Of a stretch of 64,000 nt of DNA, positions 36,129-50,840 are shown one piece after another. Position 1 is the stretch's first letter; every line of letters begins with the position of its first letter. The stretch lies in NCBI RefSeq assembly GCF_905475345.1, contig NC_066592.1, forward strand, positions 4,180,001 through 4,244,000, read 5' to 3'. Both the position numbers and the translations under genes were made by a program. The notes under the pieces are model-generated. The model made no database searches, was not told where the DNA came from, and saw nothing but the letters and a program-made list of their open reading frames with translations. The stretch comes from Vespula vulgaris. Taxonomy: Eukaryota; Arthropoda; Insecta; Hymenoptera; Vespidae.

Positions 36129-39100
36129 TTCTGAAAAGGCAGCAGCTAGGAAGTAAGTAGATAGGATCGCATCGGGAAGGATCTTTGAACTAAATAATAA
36201 ATTCGATTATCTAAACGATGATGATTCAATCAAAATGGTACGATTTCTTAGCACGTTTGCCATACACGAGTTCGACATGATCGATTGGATTATCCTCGGC
36301 TCGTTTGATGATGCGTGACATTCGGTCACATGGTAAGTCATTTTCTAGACAAATAGGAGTTTTCAAAAGAATTTGGTCCTATTCATGGGATTCATTGGGA
36401 ATTTACAAGGATTTACTAACGTGTGCTGTTTCATTCTCTTTTTCTCTCTTTTTCTTCTTTCCTTTCTTTCTTTCTTTTTTTAAAGAATCTTTAAAATCCT
36501 CTTTTTCTTTTCCTCTCAAGAGGAGAAAAGAAGAGACACGCTAGGATTCGACCTTTCGTCAAAGGATGATCGATTTCCTCCTGTTTTGTGTCATCGGCCA
36601 AATTGGATTGGCAAAATCGCCGACTGACAGAATCCAGCGAACACAAGAGAAAGAGAAAGATCGAAAGAGAGAGACAGACAGAGAGAGAGAGAGAGAGAGA
36701 GAAAGAGTGATCGTGTACACACACAGTGATACGCGCTGTCGTACTTTTTTTCGCTGACGTTTGCCTGCTCCTTCGGTACTCGTGGTTGAGGGATGCAGAG
36801 AGATGAGGAGTACCGGATGAGAGAAAGAGAGAGACAGAGAGACTGAGTGAGTGAGGAAGAGAAATAGAGAGAGAGAGAGAGAGGGAGAGAGAAAAGAGAA
36901 AGAGAGAGAAAGAGAGAGAGAAAGAGAGGAAAGAACTGAGGTGTTGGTACCCCTAGCAAGAACCGCACCGCTGTTCGAGTTTGTGAGGAGTCTTTCGAGG
37001 TGGATCGAGACGATGCACGATAAGCACGCTCGTCCCTCTTTCCTCTGACCTCATGGCCGTCGCTTCTCTTCTCTGCATTTTCCCACCCCTCTCTCTTTCT
37101 CTTTCTCTTTCTCTTTTGAACTTCTCGTTCGAATGAAGTCATATATACTTTTCTTTTCATTGCCTCTACCACATCATTTTCTTCGTCATCTCATCTATTC
37201 TTTTCAATCGATTGCCATACGATTCGAAAGATAAAAATAATCGACTCGTGTTCATGACTATGGCTAGAGAGATTTGTTTTTACATCAATGAATTTGTAAA
37301 GTAGAATAAAATATATGTTTGCTCGTATTCTTAAGAGTTAAAGATATGTTGCAAATATGTATCATTAACATTAGCCTTTTCATAAAGATGAAATAATTTA
37401 CTTATTCGCGAGAGGAAATATAATTATTTTGCGATCAATGATAAATAAAAAGGAAGGAAATTTTGTATATACTCGTAAGAACCTTTAATGTTGGATTTTC
37501 TTTCTCTTTTTTTCTTTTGAGTAATTGTGCACCAAATATCCACTTTTATATACTTAAAGCTATCGTAATATATCGCATGAAAAAGAATTTGATCCAAAAA
37601 AAATTGTTATACTTACCGTCGAGAATATTAGCGATCCTTTTTAATCCCATCATTAATTTGTTTTCGAATTCGTCGATGTTGCGATGTCGATCATCGTGGA
37701 ATGAGAAATGTTGTGAATATATTAAATTCGTTGATTGATAGGGTATATGACATTTATTTAATTACTTCATCATTACTGTTTACGCTATTGAATGCTATAC
37801 TTCGTATAGATACCTACAATTATGTTTGATAATTAATATGCGAATCTTGTAGAGAATGAATGGGAGATTTAGTCGCGAGTTTTACAGCCCATTTTCGAAG
37901 TTTACAATGATCATCATAATTTTTAATTAATTAATTAATTAATTAATTAATTACAGAGAGAATTCGCGTATCGCGCGTAACCGGTTCTAACGAGATCGAT
38001 ATTATTATCGATCATCGACCTTATATCGAATCTTTTCTCGACCCGCGAAATTCCGGCGCACGTTTCCGATCCGATATTTTTCCGGACTCGTACGCAACGT
38101 GAACGGGAGCGAAAAACTTGACTCTTGTTTATCGATCACAATTTGCGCTAGACTTTACCGAGGACTTTATCAATATATACTATATATATATATATACTAT
38201 ATATATATATGTATTTCGCGAACGTTCTTATATATTCATATGAAAGAGCGGAATCGTTTCAATCCATAAACGCGTTATATGTACATCATTTGAAAAAAAA
38301 ATACGTGGAATAAAGAAAATCGAATATGTATGTGTATGGGATGTGTGTGTGTTTGTATGTGTGTAAAGCATCGAAGAAAACTCGTCGTTTCTTCTATTCT
38401 AATAATTCTAATATATATTTAATCGGAGTATTCGATTTTTTTTCTAATTCAACGTACCTTTCATACATGTGCTCGTTTATGAATAAAAAATATCACTCGC
38501 TCTCTGTATATTGCCGAATGTACTTACGCTGGGTTAAGAAAAAAAAAAAATCATAATAATTAAAAAATAAAATAAAATAAAATAAAATAAACAGGTATTG
38601 CACACTCTTCGATGGCACGAATTTATTGAAGAAATTTTCTAATCTCGTTTTGGACCGTTCTTTGTCGTTAATCGTTATTCGTCGATATCTACAGACCGGA
38701 ATTTCGAGAATGTAATAATCTAATCAACATATTCTTTCTCTCTCTTTCTTTCTTTCTTTCTCTCTCTTTTTCTCTCTCTCTCTCTCTCACTCACACACAC
38801 ACGCGCGCATACACGTTTTAGACGTTTACTTATCGAAGGTCTCGTTTGTTTCTTTTTTTTCTTTTTTATGTATCTTTGTAACCGTACAAATATCTTTCAT
38901 CTAAAATGATTACTATGAATGAAACAATAAAGATGTTTGAATCTATTACGCGGAACTAGTTAAAAAACATTATGTACCGAGACTTGTACATAAAGTATAA
39001 AAACCGCAAGTAAACTACGAGAGGGAGGATGATCATATTTGTGTTTCCATTTCTTTTTTTCTTCTTATTATTTCTCTTTTTTTTCTAATCTTTACGCATC

Positions 39101-39877
39101 GTAATCTCGGCTCCATTAGAATAAACTCTAAACGTATTTTATCTACATCGATGCGTTAGGTTGACACTTTTACAAAAAGAAAAAGTTCGACAGCAGATAC
39201 TTATATACACTTTTCCAAGTATATTAAACCTCGAACGCAATTACGTTTAATCATCCGATGGAACGCGATTAACGACGTTTATTCTTCCAAAGAATCGAAA
39301 GAATCGAGATTACGAATATTTTAATGTACATATATATCCGTGTGCGTGTTTTGTGTGCTTTTATATATACAAAATGTGTTTACAATGAAATGTCAGAATC
39401 TTGTTACGAAAAACAATAAAGGATGCGGGCATTTCATAGCAGACAATCTATATATTTGTCATATAATATATACATATATATATAATATATATATATATAC
39501 ACACACCTACACACACCCGTTTATGTATGTAATTATACATGTATATACGTATACGTGTACATTATATCTATTTGAATCTCTATGTAGCTTACTAAGATCT
39601 CCTCGAAAAATCATAAAAAAGTACAAAATTTATATTAAGGACGAGTCTCCTCGCACAATTATTTATTTCTTTTTGTTTTTGTGCGCATAAAGTGTTTTTG
39701 GATCGCGCGAGAAGGAGAAGGATTTCGAAAGGGTTTCGAAATGTTATCTATATATGATTACGTTTACATATATTTCACGCATATCTTTCTCATTCTTGAA
39801 AAGACAATCTCGTAGGAAGATGGAACACGTATTGTACGTTGACGATTAATACTCTTCTCAAAATATATACATATATG

Positions 39878-40460
39878 TACAGGGTAAATCGAGAATTATC
39901 GTTCGTCAAAAAATAAATTTTTATTCGCTGATATGATGAAAATAAATCAAACAAACGAACAAACGATGCTTCCTTAGAAACATCGATCTTATTAGAAATA
40001 TTATTATTTATTATTCTTTCCGAACAAATCGAACGATTTCGTCTTAAATTTCAGCGAAGAAAAAACTATTTCATTTGGAAACTATTATTTTTCTCACATT
40101 ACACGATACAGGGTGTAACATATAAATGAGGACATCAAAAAAATTTACGTTCGTAACAATCATACGCGTATAAAGTAACTCCATTCAGGAATATTCCAAT
40201 TCAAATGCATCACCCTGTATAAGTATACAGGGTGAATCGTAAGATATGATTATCAGAATAAAATAAAAAAACATGGAGAAAATAAAATATATATTTATAT
40301 AATCGAATGATCGCATTCACTTGAAGAATCACTTCTACAGAGATATCTTTTTGTTCGTTGCTTTCTTTTTGAAAAAATTGTCCAAAAAAATCGTCTTCAA
40401 TAAAAATATCCTAAGTAATCGAATTTTTAATTAATCACGTTAAACGATTCACCCTGTATA
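39878..40460. mobile_element. Nest of short inverted-repeat elements sharing TACAGGGTG termini
   Basis: The motif occurs forward at 39878 (TACAGGGTAAATCG), 40106 (ATACAGGGTGTAAC) and 40224 (TATACAGGGTGAATCG). It occurs reversed at 40211 (CACCCTGTATA) and 40445 (CGATTCACCCTGTATA). Copies 40224-40239 and 40445-40460 form a perfect 16-nt inverted pair around a 237-bp element. The copies at 40211-40234 abut as an 11-bp palindrome with a 2-nt centre. TA at the ends would fit a Tc1/mariner-type target, but the superfamily is not settled. No transposase is present. Confidence 0.6.
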
Positions 40461-40831
40461 CGTACAAATCTAAAATACGAAATACACGTAACGTTATTTC
40501 TTGCTCATGCCAATCACGACGACGACGATATAAAGGAAGAAATATTGTGAATATATATATTTAAATATATATATGAACAAAAATAATAATAATAATAATA
40601 TTAATAATAATAATATTAATAATAATAATAATTTGGATTACGATCGTATGTGAGCTCGTAGAGACGAGCGGAGGAATCTTCCTTAATTAATCGACGATGA
40701 AAGAGAGAGACTCGTCCCTCCCTCTATAATGAGAGATTCCCGTTCGAAATTCTCCCTCTCGTCTCGAAAAAAAAGAAGAAAAAAAAAACAAACAAAAATA
40801 ATTCATTCTTGTATGCCAGACTTTTAAATTC

Positions 40832-40832
<1 letters not shown>

Positions 40833-40885
<53 letters not shown>

Positions 40886-40900
40886 ACTCTCACTCTCTCT
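40833..40900 (+). repeat. (CT)n microsatellite with CTCTCA variants
   Basis: This is a nearly pure CT tract ending in three CACTCT interruptions. It lies in non-coding DNA. Confidence 0.95.
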
Positions 40901-41775
40901 TATACTACCCGATATATATCTACACCACGATACGATTCAACGAGAAATATCTTTCGCTTTCATTTATATATACGCATGCACGAGCACGCATATATGTATA
41001 TGTGTATGTATACATATATACATATATATATATATACATACACACATATATACATACATATACACGTGTGTAAGTGCTGTGTGCCATCGAAGAAGGCTTA
41101 AAACGCGCGAAACTTTCGATTTTTTCTTATTTATTTATTTATTTTCTTATTTATTTATTTATTTATTTTTTAACGGAATTTGAGAGAGAGAGAGAGAGAG
41201 AGAGAGGGATAGAGACGAGACAGCTAGAACAGGAAGAAACTTTTGATTGACCAACTTTTTGTTATGTCTTTTTTTTCTCTTAGCTGGATAATTCTCTACA
41301 AGAATACGATCACATATACACACCTTTTAGATAAGCCTTTTTGAATATCTTTTCTTCTTTATTACAACTATCTTCATAAATTTATATATAAAAGATATTT
41401 TTATCTTTCCTTCTAATAAAATAACTATGACATACAAACAAAAAAGAAAAAAAAAAAAAGATGATCGTTATTTAAATATCGATATTATCTCTAAAAGATT
41501 TATATAAATATTATCGATTTTTTATGGTATTTGCAAAGGATACAATTTAAACAACAATAGCATTTAAATATTATTATATAAATATACTACAATATTAATA
41601 TTTAAATACTATTACTATTTAAATACTAATATACTCTATTAATATAACACTATTAATAATAGTACACTGACATTTAAATAACAATAATCGATTATATTAA
41701 TTAATCAATTAGATACGATAACAAAACGAAACTGTGATTTTTAAACGTGTAGAAATGATCCAGCTGAATTGAAAA

Positions 41776-41781
<6 letters not shown>

Positions 41782-41829
<48 letters not shown>
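41782..41829 (+). repeat. (CT)24 microsatellite
   Basis: This is a pure CT dinucleotide tract. A similar (AG)n tract of opposite purine strand lies at 41182-41207. Confidence 0.95.
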
Positions 41830-41835
<6 letters not shown>

Positions 41836-42458
41836 TAACGCAAATCGTCGTAAAAATTTAAAAACAAAGGCGTTAATGGATTAAGAATTTTCTTATCTCC
41901 AAAACACATCGTCGTACGAAACGTATTCGTTTCTCCAATTTTTCTTTTCTGTACTTTTCTCTTTTTGTTCGTTTTTTTTTCTGAATCCGTCATCGACGAA
42001 GACGAAGAAGAGGTAGACGAGTAATTGGTTGATGCAGCTTCCCAGTTGGTAGGACAATCATCATCCCTTAGCAGAGCCGTGCCAGCGGTGCTCAATCTTC
42101 TTCTTCTCGATACATCGTCTCATATGTTTCTTCTGTTTCTCTCTCTCTCTCTCCCTCTCTCTTTTTTTTCCTTAATGTCACTATCTCCGTTTTTTGACGA
42201 TTAAAATGTATCCGGTCACTCCTGAGAGAATCGTCCGGACACACCCGTCTATTTTTTTTTTCCTATCCTTCTAAGGACAACCGAAAGAAAGACGTTCGGC
42301 TTTTTGATCCTTAAATCGACCCAATCACACTTTTCTTTGCTTTTAACAATCGGAACGACGATGAAATCTTTTTGCTAAGCTAGCGTTTATCTAATCACGC
42401 TATAAGAAACACACACACGCGATCCATAATTTATCGCTCTTTCTCTCTCTCTCTTTCA

Positions 42459-42493
<35 letters not shown>

Positions 42494-43595
42494 CCGCGCG
42501 CTCGATCGAACGATTAAATTATTGCCGTTCGTCGAAATCTATGCGTACAATATTTTCACACTCTCGGCTATTTATTTTGGTCTGACGTTTATCACTCGCA
42601 TTTCTAAATTTCACCGATCGTGTTTTTCCTTTTTATATATGTATATGTATAGTTATAATTTATTAAATAAAATATCGAAGGGTCGTGAGAGACGAAGGAA
42701 GAAGATAAGGGCGAAGGGTACAAGGGCTGGGAGATATATTCGATGAGAGATGCATCTCGAGCTGTCACAATCTTATTGCACTGCGTGTTTGAGACACTTT
42801 TTTTTTTTAAATAAAAGTTTCGTGTGATCGAATTGCATGTGTAATGAATATATATATATGTATGTATATATGTATCGATGTGTATATGCACATACCTACG
42901 TAAGTATGAATCGTAAACTAACGCGTTACGATAAGTATCATTCGGTTAATGTTCCTCGCAAGCAAGAAAAACAACCGATTAAATCGTTCATTAACTCTTA
43001 AGTTCCTTTTTTCTTTCCTTTTTTTATTTTCGTTCAACTACACTCTTCTCTCATCTTGGAAGGAAAATTTACGGGAAATGCGTAATGGACACGACAAGCA
43101 CGAAAAACGCGTACGAAAGGAAGAAGTTATATATAACCGTTCGTGAAATTCGACTAGGTGAACGTGGATGAAAAAATAAAAACGATTTCTCGAAGTAGAA
43201 AAAAAAACAAAGAAGCAAAATATCGAATACAAAAAAATTCGAATTAGAAAAAGAAAAAAAAAAGAGAAAAAAAGAGAAAAAAAAAGAGAAAAAAGGATAA
43301 CAGATAATACAAACGATCTTAGTCTCTTTTCGTCGCAGCCGCCGTTCGCCCGGTAAAGTCGCAATCGCGAGTGATCATAATTAATAGTGATAGAGTGATC
43401 GATTAACAATTCGAGTCGCTCGGAGAGACAGACATAACCCGTACCCTAATTATACCATAAAATGTGTGAGACACGAGAGAATTGCACGAGAAAAAACAAT
43501 GATCATTCAATGAAACTTCATTTTTTTTCCTATTCCTTAACCCTAAGGATTCTGCTCTTTTTATCCTTCGCCCGATATATATATATATATATGTA

Positions 43596-43648
<53 letters not shown>

Positions 43649-44336
43649 AATGGACGACGTTAATCGCGTCGACGATGTCTCTTCTTCTCATGTTGTGCAT
43701 ATCTTTCTCGTCGGGGAGTTTGGGCGTCGAGCCTTTTTATCGATCGGCTCGAAACCGCGCGCGCAAGAAAGAGGAAGGAGGAAAATTCTGAAATTTTTCT
43801 TTTTTTCCTTTCGCCACTCTCATCATCTCTTTCGTTACCTTTCTATACGCCATTTTTTGTTTTTAGCCTTTTTTCGTGTTGCCGTCTTCCTATATGTATT
43901 CTTTTTTTTTTATGTATGTGTATGTATACATGTATGTTATGTGTTTTCACGTGTATATACGTGTATATACGTGTATTTTATTGGTTTTTATTGTATTTTC
44001 TTCTTCTTCTTCTTCTTCTTCTTCTTTTATTTTTTTTTTCATTTTTTTATTTATTTTTTTTTATTTTTAATCACTTTTCATTACTTTTTTCCCCATGGTA
44101 GGACAAGAGTGCACATTGGTGGGAGGAGCAATTGGGTGTGAGGAAGAGAGGATATTGATTTTTTCCTTTTTCTTTTGCTGCTTTTTTCCGTTTTTCCTTT
44201 GTACGTGTGCGTGTGTGTGTGTGTATGTATGTTCGTGTATGCGTGTGTCTTTTTTTTTCTTTCGTTTGGTTTCTTTCGCGCATTAAACTCGATTTTTTAG
44301 TTTGGTCTCAGGGGCTTTCCAACGACTCGTGAAAAG

Positions 44337-44441
44337 TTATTGTATGAAATAATCGGGATGGTCCGAGTCCTTTTCAAACCTCTTCGCTTCCTCCTGCATG
44401 CTCTCCTTGATCTTGAGGATGGCCGCCGACTCGGTCTGATC
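44337..44441 (-). CDS. Ssdp: Ssdp terminal exon (34 codons plus stop)
   Basis: It begins after gttcgcag (acceptor, minus strand) in phase 0, matching the donor of exon 52852-53052. It encodes DQTESAAILKIKESMQEEAK then RFEKDSDHPDYFIQ and TAA at 44337-44339. G or C occupies the third position in 25 of 34 codons, unlike the AT-rich third positions in most other exons of the gene. The predicted peptide is an amphipathic, highly charged helix. An in-frame ORF continues upstream into the intron, but it has no support beyond being open. Confidence 0.8.
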   Translation of the reverse strand, partial: DQTESAAILKIKESMQEEAKRFEKDSDHPDYFIQ

Positions 44442-45503
44442 CTGCGAACCAACCAACACCAGGCCAGTTACACGTAAAAGGTCAGGCAAGCCCACCGTCC
44501 GGGGGGGGATACCTTGCCCATTCTGCACAGCGTTTCGTCAACGAAATTAAAGAATTCTTCCTACACGTCGCTGTTGTATTCGATCGAACGAGAAAAACAT
44601 TTGAAATAGACCAGAAACGTTTCGGATCTAATTAAAAAAGAAAAATAAAAGGAGTTCCTTGCGAAAAAAAGTAACACACGAATTTGAAACTACGATGTAA
44701 GATGTGTGTAAGGATAGTAACGTGGGCGAACAAAGAAAAAGATGACGAAAAAAGAAATATTTCTTGATTTCATCATCCGAATTACTTTTTAAACCACGTA
44801 ATTATTGTTACACGCATCTTTTCATAATTTCAAATCCGATAAAAAAGTAATTAGATGTTCCATTTCTCGCAATTCACATAAAATATCGCATATTAGTATC
44901 TTTTAATTAGCACATATATACATATTTTCTTTTTTTAATGGACGTATCGACGCAAACGAATTTTTAATTCGACCATCCCTTTCGAACTTTTCAAATTAAC
45001 AACGTAAAACATCGATCGACGTTAGTTAGAATTCTCAAAATTTCGTTTCTCCACCTCCCCCATCATTAAAACTCATGGGAGCGAATACGCTGGCCGGCAA
45101 ATACGCGTAAAAAGCGCAGCGTGATGGCGGTGCGTCGTGACGGGGCTAGGCTCGTGAAAGAAAGACAAGTACGATCGATATTTACGCGCGGAGAGGATTG
45201 AAAAAGAGAAAAAAAGATAATAATTAACAAAATAAAAAAGATTAAAAAAAAATAAATAAAAATAAAAAAGAATAAAAAGAATAATTCAAAATAATAATGA
45301 TAGTAATAACGATAATAATAATAATAATAATAAATAAATTATTATTATTATTATTAAAAAAGTATTTGGCGGGTTAAGAGCCATTCGTGAAGTTGATCAT
45401 AATTATCATCGGAAGAACCGTGCGATCGAAGTATCATATGGTTCGATTTCAAAGTTTCAGGGTGCTCTGACCCACAACACATGGACGTTGATTATTTATG
45501 TTT

Positions 45504-45549
<46 letters not shown>

Positions 45550-47188
45550 TGTATGCATATACACATATATACAGTATCTACTTTAGAGAGAATGAAAAAA
45601 AGCCCGTGTCTCGAGCAAATACAAAACGATAATTTTTCGTTTCTATAGCAATCAGGTGTTCTCAAATCATTTGTTCTACTTTTCTAATTGTTGAATTTGT
45701 TTTTTGTTTTTGAAAAATTTTTGTATCTTTCCTCGCCTGCCCCCCACGCACGCACACCTCACCGATTAAACATTAAACAACGCTAAATACAGGCAAGAAA
45801 AAAAAGAACATGATAGTCAAACTCGATAGTCTCGTCCTTGCACTTTTTCCCTCTTGGAATGCTTTTTATGTATATATATATAAATATATCTTTTTTTGCC
45901 CTTTTTTCTATTATTACTTTTTCTTTTTTCTTTTCGTTTTTTTTTTTGAGTCCTTTAAATAATATATATGCACGCGTTACATGTACGCGTTATCAAATTA
46001 AGTTTCGATACGATCTCGCAATCCACCAATCGCTTTGCGCTCACGCATCCATGTGCTACAGGCCAGTACAGGCTAGTACTATATATACAGCTATCAGATC
46101 GCTATGATTGTTTATTTAATCGTAATATAAAAATTGAATGTTATCGTCGTACGAATGCACGTTGATTTCATATCTCTCTCAATAATGTCGGATCCTCGAC
46201 CGTCGTCGCTCATTTATATCGCAGCTCAGACGCAACCCAGACGCACGACGTGTTCCATCTCCCTTCGATTTCCTCGAATTTCATTTTGTGTAAAAACAGT
46301 ATTATCGAATCAGTTGACTGTTCTTCGAACTGATCTTCGAAGTTTAGAAAAATTCTTTATACGTAACCTATTATTTAATCATTAATACGCTAAAACTACC
46401 GATCTATTTTTACCAAAAACACGTCATTGTGCGATAGATACTTAAAAAGGTAAAGAAATTATTTGCGATTACTTTTAGTTAATTTCATTTTACAACAAAA
46501 AAAACAAATAGATTTTAGTTAAAAAATTTTTCTAATAATTATCTTACTAAAGGGTTTGAAAATCTTGCCAGCTTTTCAATGATAATCGATAGAAAAAGAC
46601 AAAGAAAAAAAGGAGCAAAAAATATTAAAAAAATAAAAAAAAATCGTCGTGCGACTAACGTCTGCGATTTGGCGTATGACGATCGCGTCAGGATCGACGA
46701 GCTCGCGTTAAGAAAAAAAAAAAAAAAATAATGGAGAAAGAAATTAAAAAAAGAATAATACACCCCAAGAAATAGGAGGGAACGCGAAAACGGATAGTTA
46801 TATATAAATACTTTGGTAGCCAGCACCCTGCGGGTTTCAGCGAAAATAAAAAAGAAAAACGCAGTAGACTCAGTGTAACAGGATTACATTTATTGTCTCG
46901 ATGTTCCCTGGCTTAGGCATATATTTTAATTATGTTTATGTTCGTGACCATACGATAAGGACATAAAGATCATTTAGTAAAACTTACAACGTGCGAGCTT
47001 GTCAAAGTTAATTAAATGGAAACAAAAAAGTAAAAAAAAAAGTAGATAAAAACGAAACTTGACATTCACAGGTGTAAATGCCAAAGAAGTGCGCTTGCTC
47101 TTTGATTTAACTTCGCTGTGAAAGATCCCTCTTTATAAGAGCGCATAACACGGGAGAGAGAGAGAGAGAGAGAGAGAAATAGAGAGAA

Positions 47189-47227
<39 letters not shown>

Positions 47228-47566
47228 GATTGGTTGCGAAGGAAACAAATGATTCGAGACAAAAATTAAAAAAAAAAAAGTAAAAAAGAATAAATAAATA
47301 GTAATAATATAATAATTATATTAATAGCTATAATATAATAATAATAGATGAACGAAAGATTCTCCGCTTTAATAAATTTTCTTATCATATTGAAAGTTTC
47401 TTGAATTTTATTTTATAATTTTTTTTATTTTGACGATGCAACACATAATTTTCCCTTCTTTTTTATTTTACACACGGAAATTTACGTTCGTAAAATGAGA
47501 AAAAAAGATGGTGTGCTATGCTTGGAACATATCTAACGATCGACAGGCACAAAGAAGCGCAAGATA

Positions 47567-47597
<31 letters not shown>

Positions 47598-48027
47598 GTG
47601 TGTGTGTGTGTGTATATATTTATCTCGTTAAATCTCTCGTTTAGCGTCCAACGAACGTTCACCCTTTTCTTAGAATTAACTTTTAAAATCGAAAAAGATG
47701 GCCGTCGAAATTTTTATTCTTGCGTTAATCATCTTGTTATTTCTATAAAACGCGTACAACTGTTTTATGGCGTTTCGCGTAATTAGAGACGCGAAAATGA
47801 TTGCTACTAATATAAACGCTAAACGAAGAATCTGCGTTTCTTTTCTTTTGCTCTCTCTCTTTCTCCCCTTTTTCTATTTTTGTTTGTTTTTTACGAAACA
47901 TCTCGACATATCTCTTTATCTCTTCAGGCATAATTGTCTCTTCCAAGTATGTATCTTGCAGTTGGTCCAAGAGCACGCATTATAATGAATGACGCAAATA
48001 TAATAATACATTCTTTCATTCTATCTC

Positions 48028-48101
<74 letters not shown>

Positions 48102-49971
48102 ATCATATTACATGATCAAATGACCCTTGCATCGGTAACGAAAGTAATTTTTCCTTTTTGTCGACGAATAAAAAAGATAAAAATGAAAGTTAAAAAAAAA
48201 TAAAAAGCAATTAACAAAAACGTTAATCAAATAGCAGCACAGCATAGTCCGGTACTGACCTATAACCACTTGCGGACGGATGGATTCCGGGAATCTCAAT
48301 CGAGAACTACTATATTTATTATACCCTTCCGGTTTATTCCAAAAAAATTCTTCTTTCTTTATACGCACTCATTCGCTTTCAGTCCAGTACTCACACTGCC
48401 TAGATCTCTTATATCCATACAAAAATAGTAATGTTTCTATTATATAACACTCTTCTTCTTTTTCTTCTTTCTTTCTTTCTTTCTTTCTTTCTTTTTTTTC
48501 TTCATTGCGTCTTGCAAAATACGTAAATAAGTATTTCTCGCGATAATAATAAAAGCAGCCATTCGCTTCGCAATATTCTCGTGTCTACGGAACGCGAATC
48601 CTCAATCATTTCGAATTTCCCGCGCGTTTTACGAACGAACGAATAGTAAAACAGAGAATAACGTACAATACGCGCGAAGAGACATTCAGATATGAATGAG
48701 TCAAACGAACGTTGCGAATGAATCAAAGAAAAAAAAAAAAAGAGAGAAAGAAAAAAGAAAAACAAATCGTTCATTTGGCTATTTTCACAAACTTTTTACT
48801 CGCGATGTATAACAAATTTAATATATTTGTTAAATGGTAACCATTATGACTGTTAGTTCCAATAAATAGATTATCGAACATCGCACTCGAGTCTATAACA
48901 ACGTATTTTCGTGTCGACTTTCGGCAAATTCGAAAGAGAAAATTTTCGTTGTTATTCGAGATAAGGCACGATGAAAGGAGGTTTCCCGTTTATTTTATTT
49001 TATTTTATTTATTTAATTTTGTTGCTTTTTATTCTTTTCTTTTTCTCTTGTCAAAGAGAGACTCCTACTACTTTCGCGTACGTAGAAACGAAATATTGTG
49101 ATGCTAATGGCTATCGAAATCGTGATGTGCTCCTTTCATATCAAGAAACGACAAGACATCTTTGTTACGAGGAGCAAACAGTGGAGGGACACGATCAGAA
49201 TTCGGCGAAATCGATCGTCCCGTTGCAAAGCCAATTGACAGACGTCACGAACATTCAAAAATTACGATGACTCTTTTTTTATAATTATTATTATTATTGT
49301 TTTTTTTTCTAACGTCGGATCGAAAAAAAAAGAAAAAGAAAGAACGACGCGAATTTTATATTTTCGAAAATGATATATTCCGACAATTATTTTTTGAACT
49401 ATCGTATTAATTCTTAATAACAGTGTGAAATATGTCAAATAGCTTCGAGAGCAATAAAAAGTATCCGACATCTTGGATTTGTTATTATTTTTTACTACAC
49501 TCCAAAAAACGAATCTTTTCGTTTTGTTATCAGCATAGATTATTTGAGAATGAGCCCGCAACGGGACGAAAAATCGAGCGCCTTATATATCGCTGGCCAT
49601 AAACCAGTCGTTACGATGATTAAAAAGAGGACGTTAAAAACGAAGAATAAAAATCGATTAGTAATTATTATGCGATCGATAATCACAGTAGCGGACAGTT
49701 ATGAAATACATATATATGCGTATGCACATAATACAGGCGTGCAAATACGCACGCATATATATGTATATATCTATATATATATTTTTTTTCTTTTTTTTCT
49801 TTCGAGTAACAGCCTTTTTGTGTGTGTACGTGTGATATATGATTTCTTTTTCTTTTTTATCCTTTTACTTTCAGGCACCATTTGCTTACGAACTAGTTTT
49901 CTCAAATAAATATAAATAATAATATAATATAATATATAATAATAATAATTATTATAATTATAATAATAATA

Positions 49972-50011
<40 letters not shown>

Positions 50012-50064
50012 TGATAATAATAATAATAATAATAATAATAGTAATATTAATAATAATAGTCATA

Positions 50065-50105
<41 letters not shown>

Positions 50106-50760
50106 TGCTACCATGATGACGTCGATTAATTGAAGAACGTCGCGCTCCTTTCTTATAAAATGTAGAAATAATGACAAGTAGAAAAAGAAAAAGAAAAGAA
50201 AGAAAAAAAATAAAATAAAAAAAAAGAAATAAAAATAAAAATTAAGGAAACAATACACCTAGTCTGCAACCTTGTGAGTATTTAGCAAAGCATATACATA
50301 GTGTGTTCCTGCTGTGTAACGACGCGTGCCCGTAATTGCCCGTATCGTATAAATGTAGTGTAAGTGCGCGTGTATAACTTGTTTGTGTGAATATGTACGT
50401 ATGTATGTACATATGTATGTATGTATGTATATATGTGTCTGTGTGTATGCGCGCGCGTGATGTATACACGTACACATCTGTATTTTTTCGCACGAGCGCG
50501 AGTACGAAAATGGTGGAGTTCCGTTCATCTTTTCGTTGTGCAGTTTCATATTAATCGATAATTATTATCTTTCATTATCTCGTAATAAGTTGTGTAACGA
50601 ACGCCTTATGTGCTAATTTAGTCAACTTTATTTTCTTTCTCGTTTTTTTTTTCTTTTTTTTTTATGTTTTCCCTTTAGAAGCGCGTTATATATATATATA
50701 TGTACGTATATATATATGTGTGTATATGTATACTTATATACACCATATAATTCGTTTCGT

Positions 50761-50840
<80 letters not shown>

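Larger units (their letters stand above)
36129..44336. other. Non-coding, microsatellite-rich region and probable Ssdp 3' UTR
   Basis: I see no supported protein-coding exon. Contents in order: purine runs (36660-36708, 36820-36940); an (AATT)n run at about 37922-37952; (AAAAT)n at about 38570-38592; the TACAGGGTG element nest (39878-40460); (AAT)n (40567-40632); long (CT)n tracts (40833-40900 and 41782-41829); (TTTA)n at about 41120-41165; (AG)n 41182-41207; (TA)n/(GT)n 43579-43643; (CTT)n at about 44000-44025. The part nearest 44.3 kb is presumably Ssdp 3' UTR on the minus strand; its end could not be fixed. Confidence 0.4.

Noticed and set aside
36566..36757. Plus-strand ORF starting MIDFLLFCVIGQIGLA, resembling a signal peptide
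   Set aside because: It runs straight into an (AG)n microsatellite and has no usable donor; probably chance.
41835..42095. Minus-strand ORF with a Ser-rich and basic segment (RDDDCPTNWEAASTNYSS)
   Set aside because: No acceptor with a pyrimidine tract precedes it and an in-frame TGA is close upstream; it could lie in the Ssdp 3' flank, but coding is unsupported.
44442..44528. In-frame ORF extending the Ssdp last exon upstream (MQNGQGIPPRTVGLPDLLRV)
   Set aside because: It lies before a good acceptor (gttcgcag) and does not resemble Ssdp; treated as intron.
49902..50258. Minus-strand ORF of poly-Tyr, poly-Ile and poly-Phe
   Set aside because: It is a translation of the (AAT)n array and A-rich runs.
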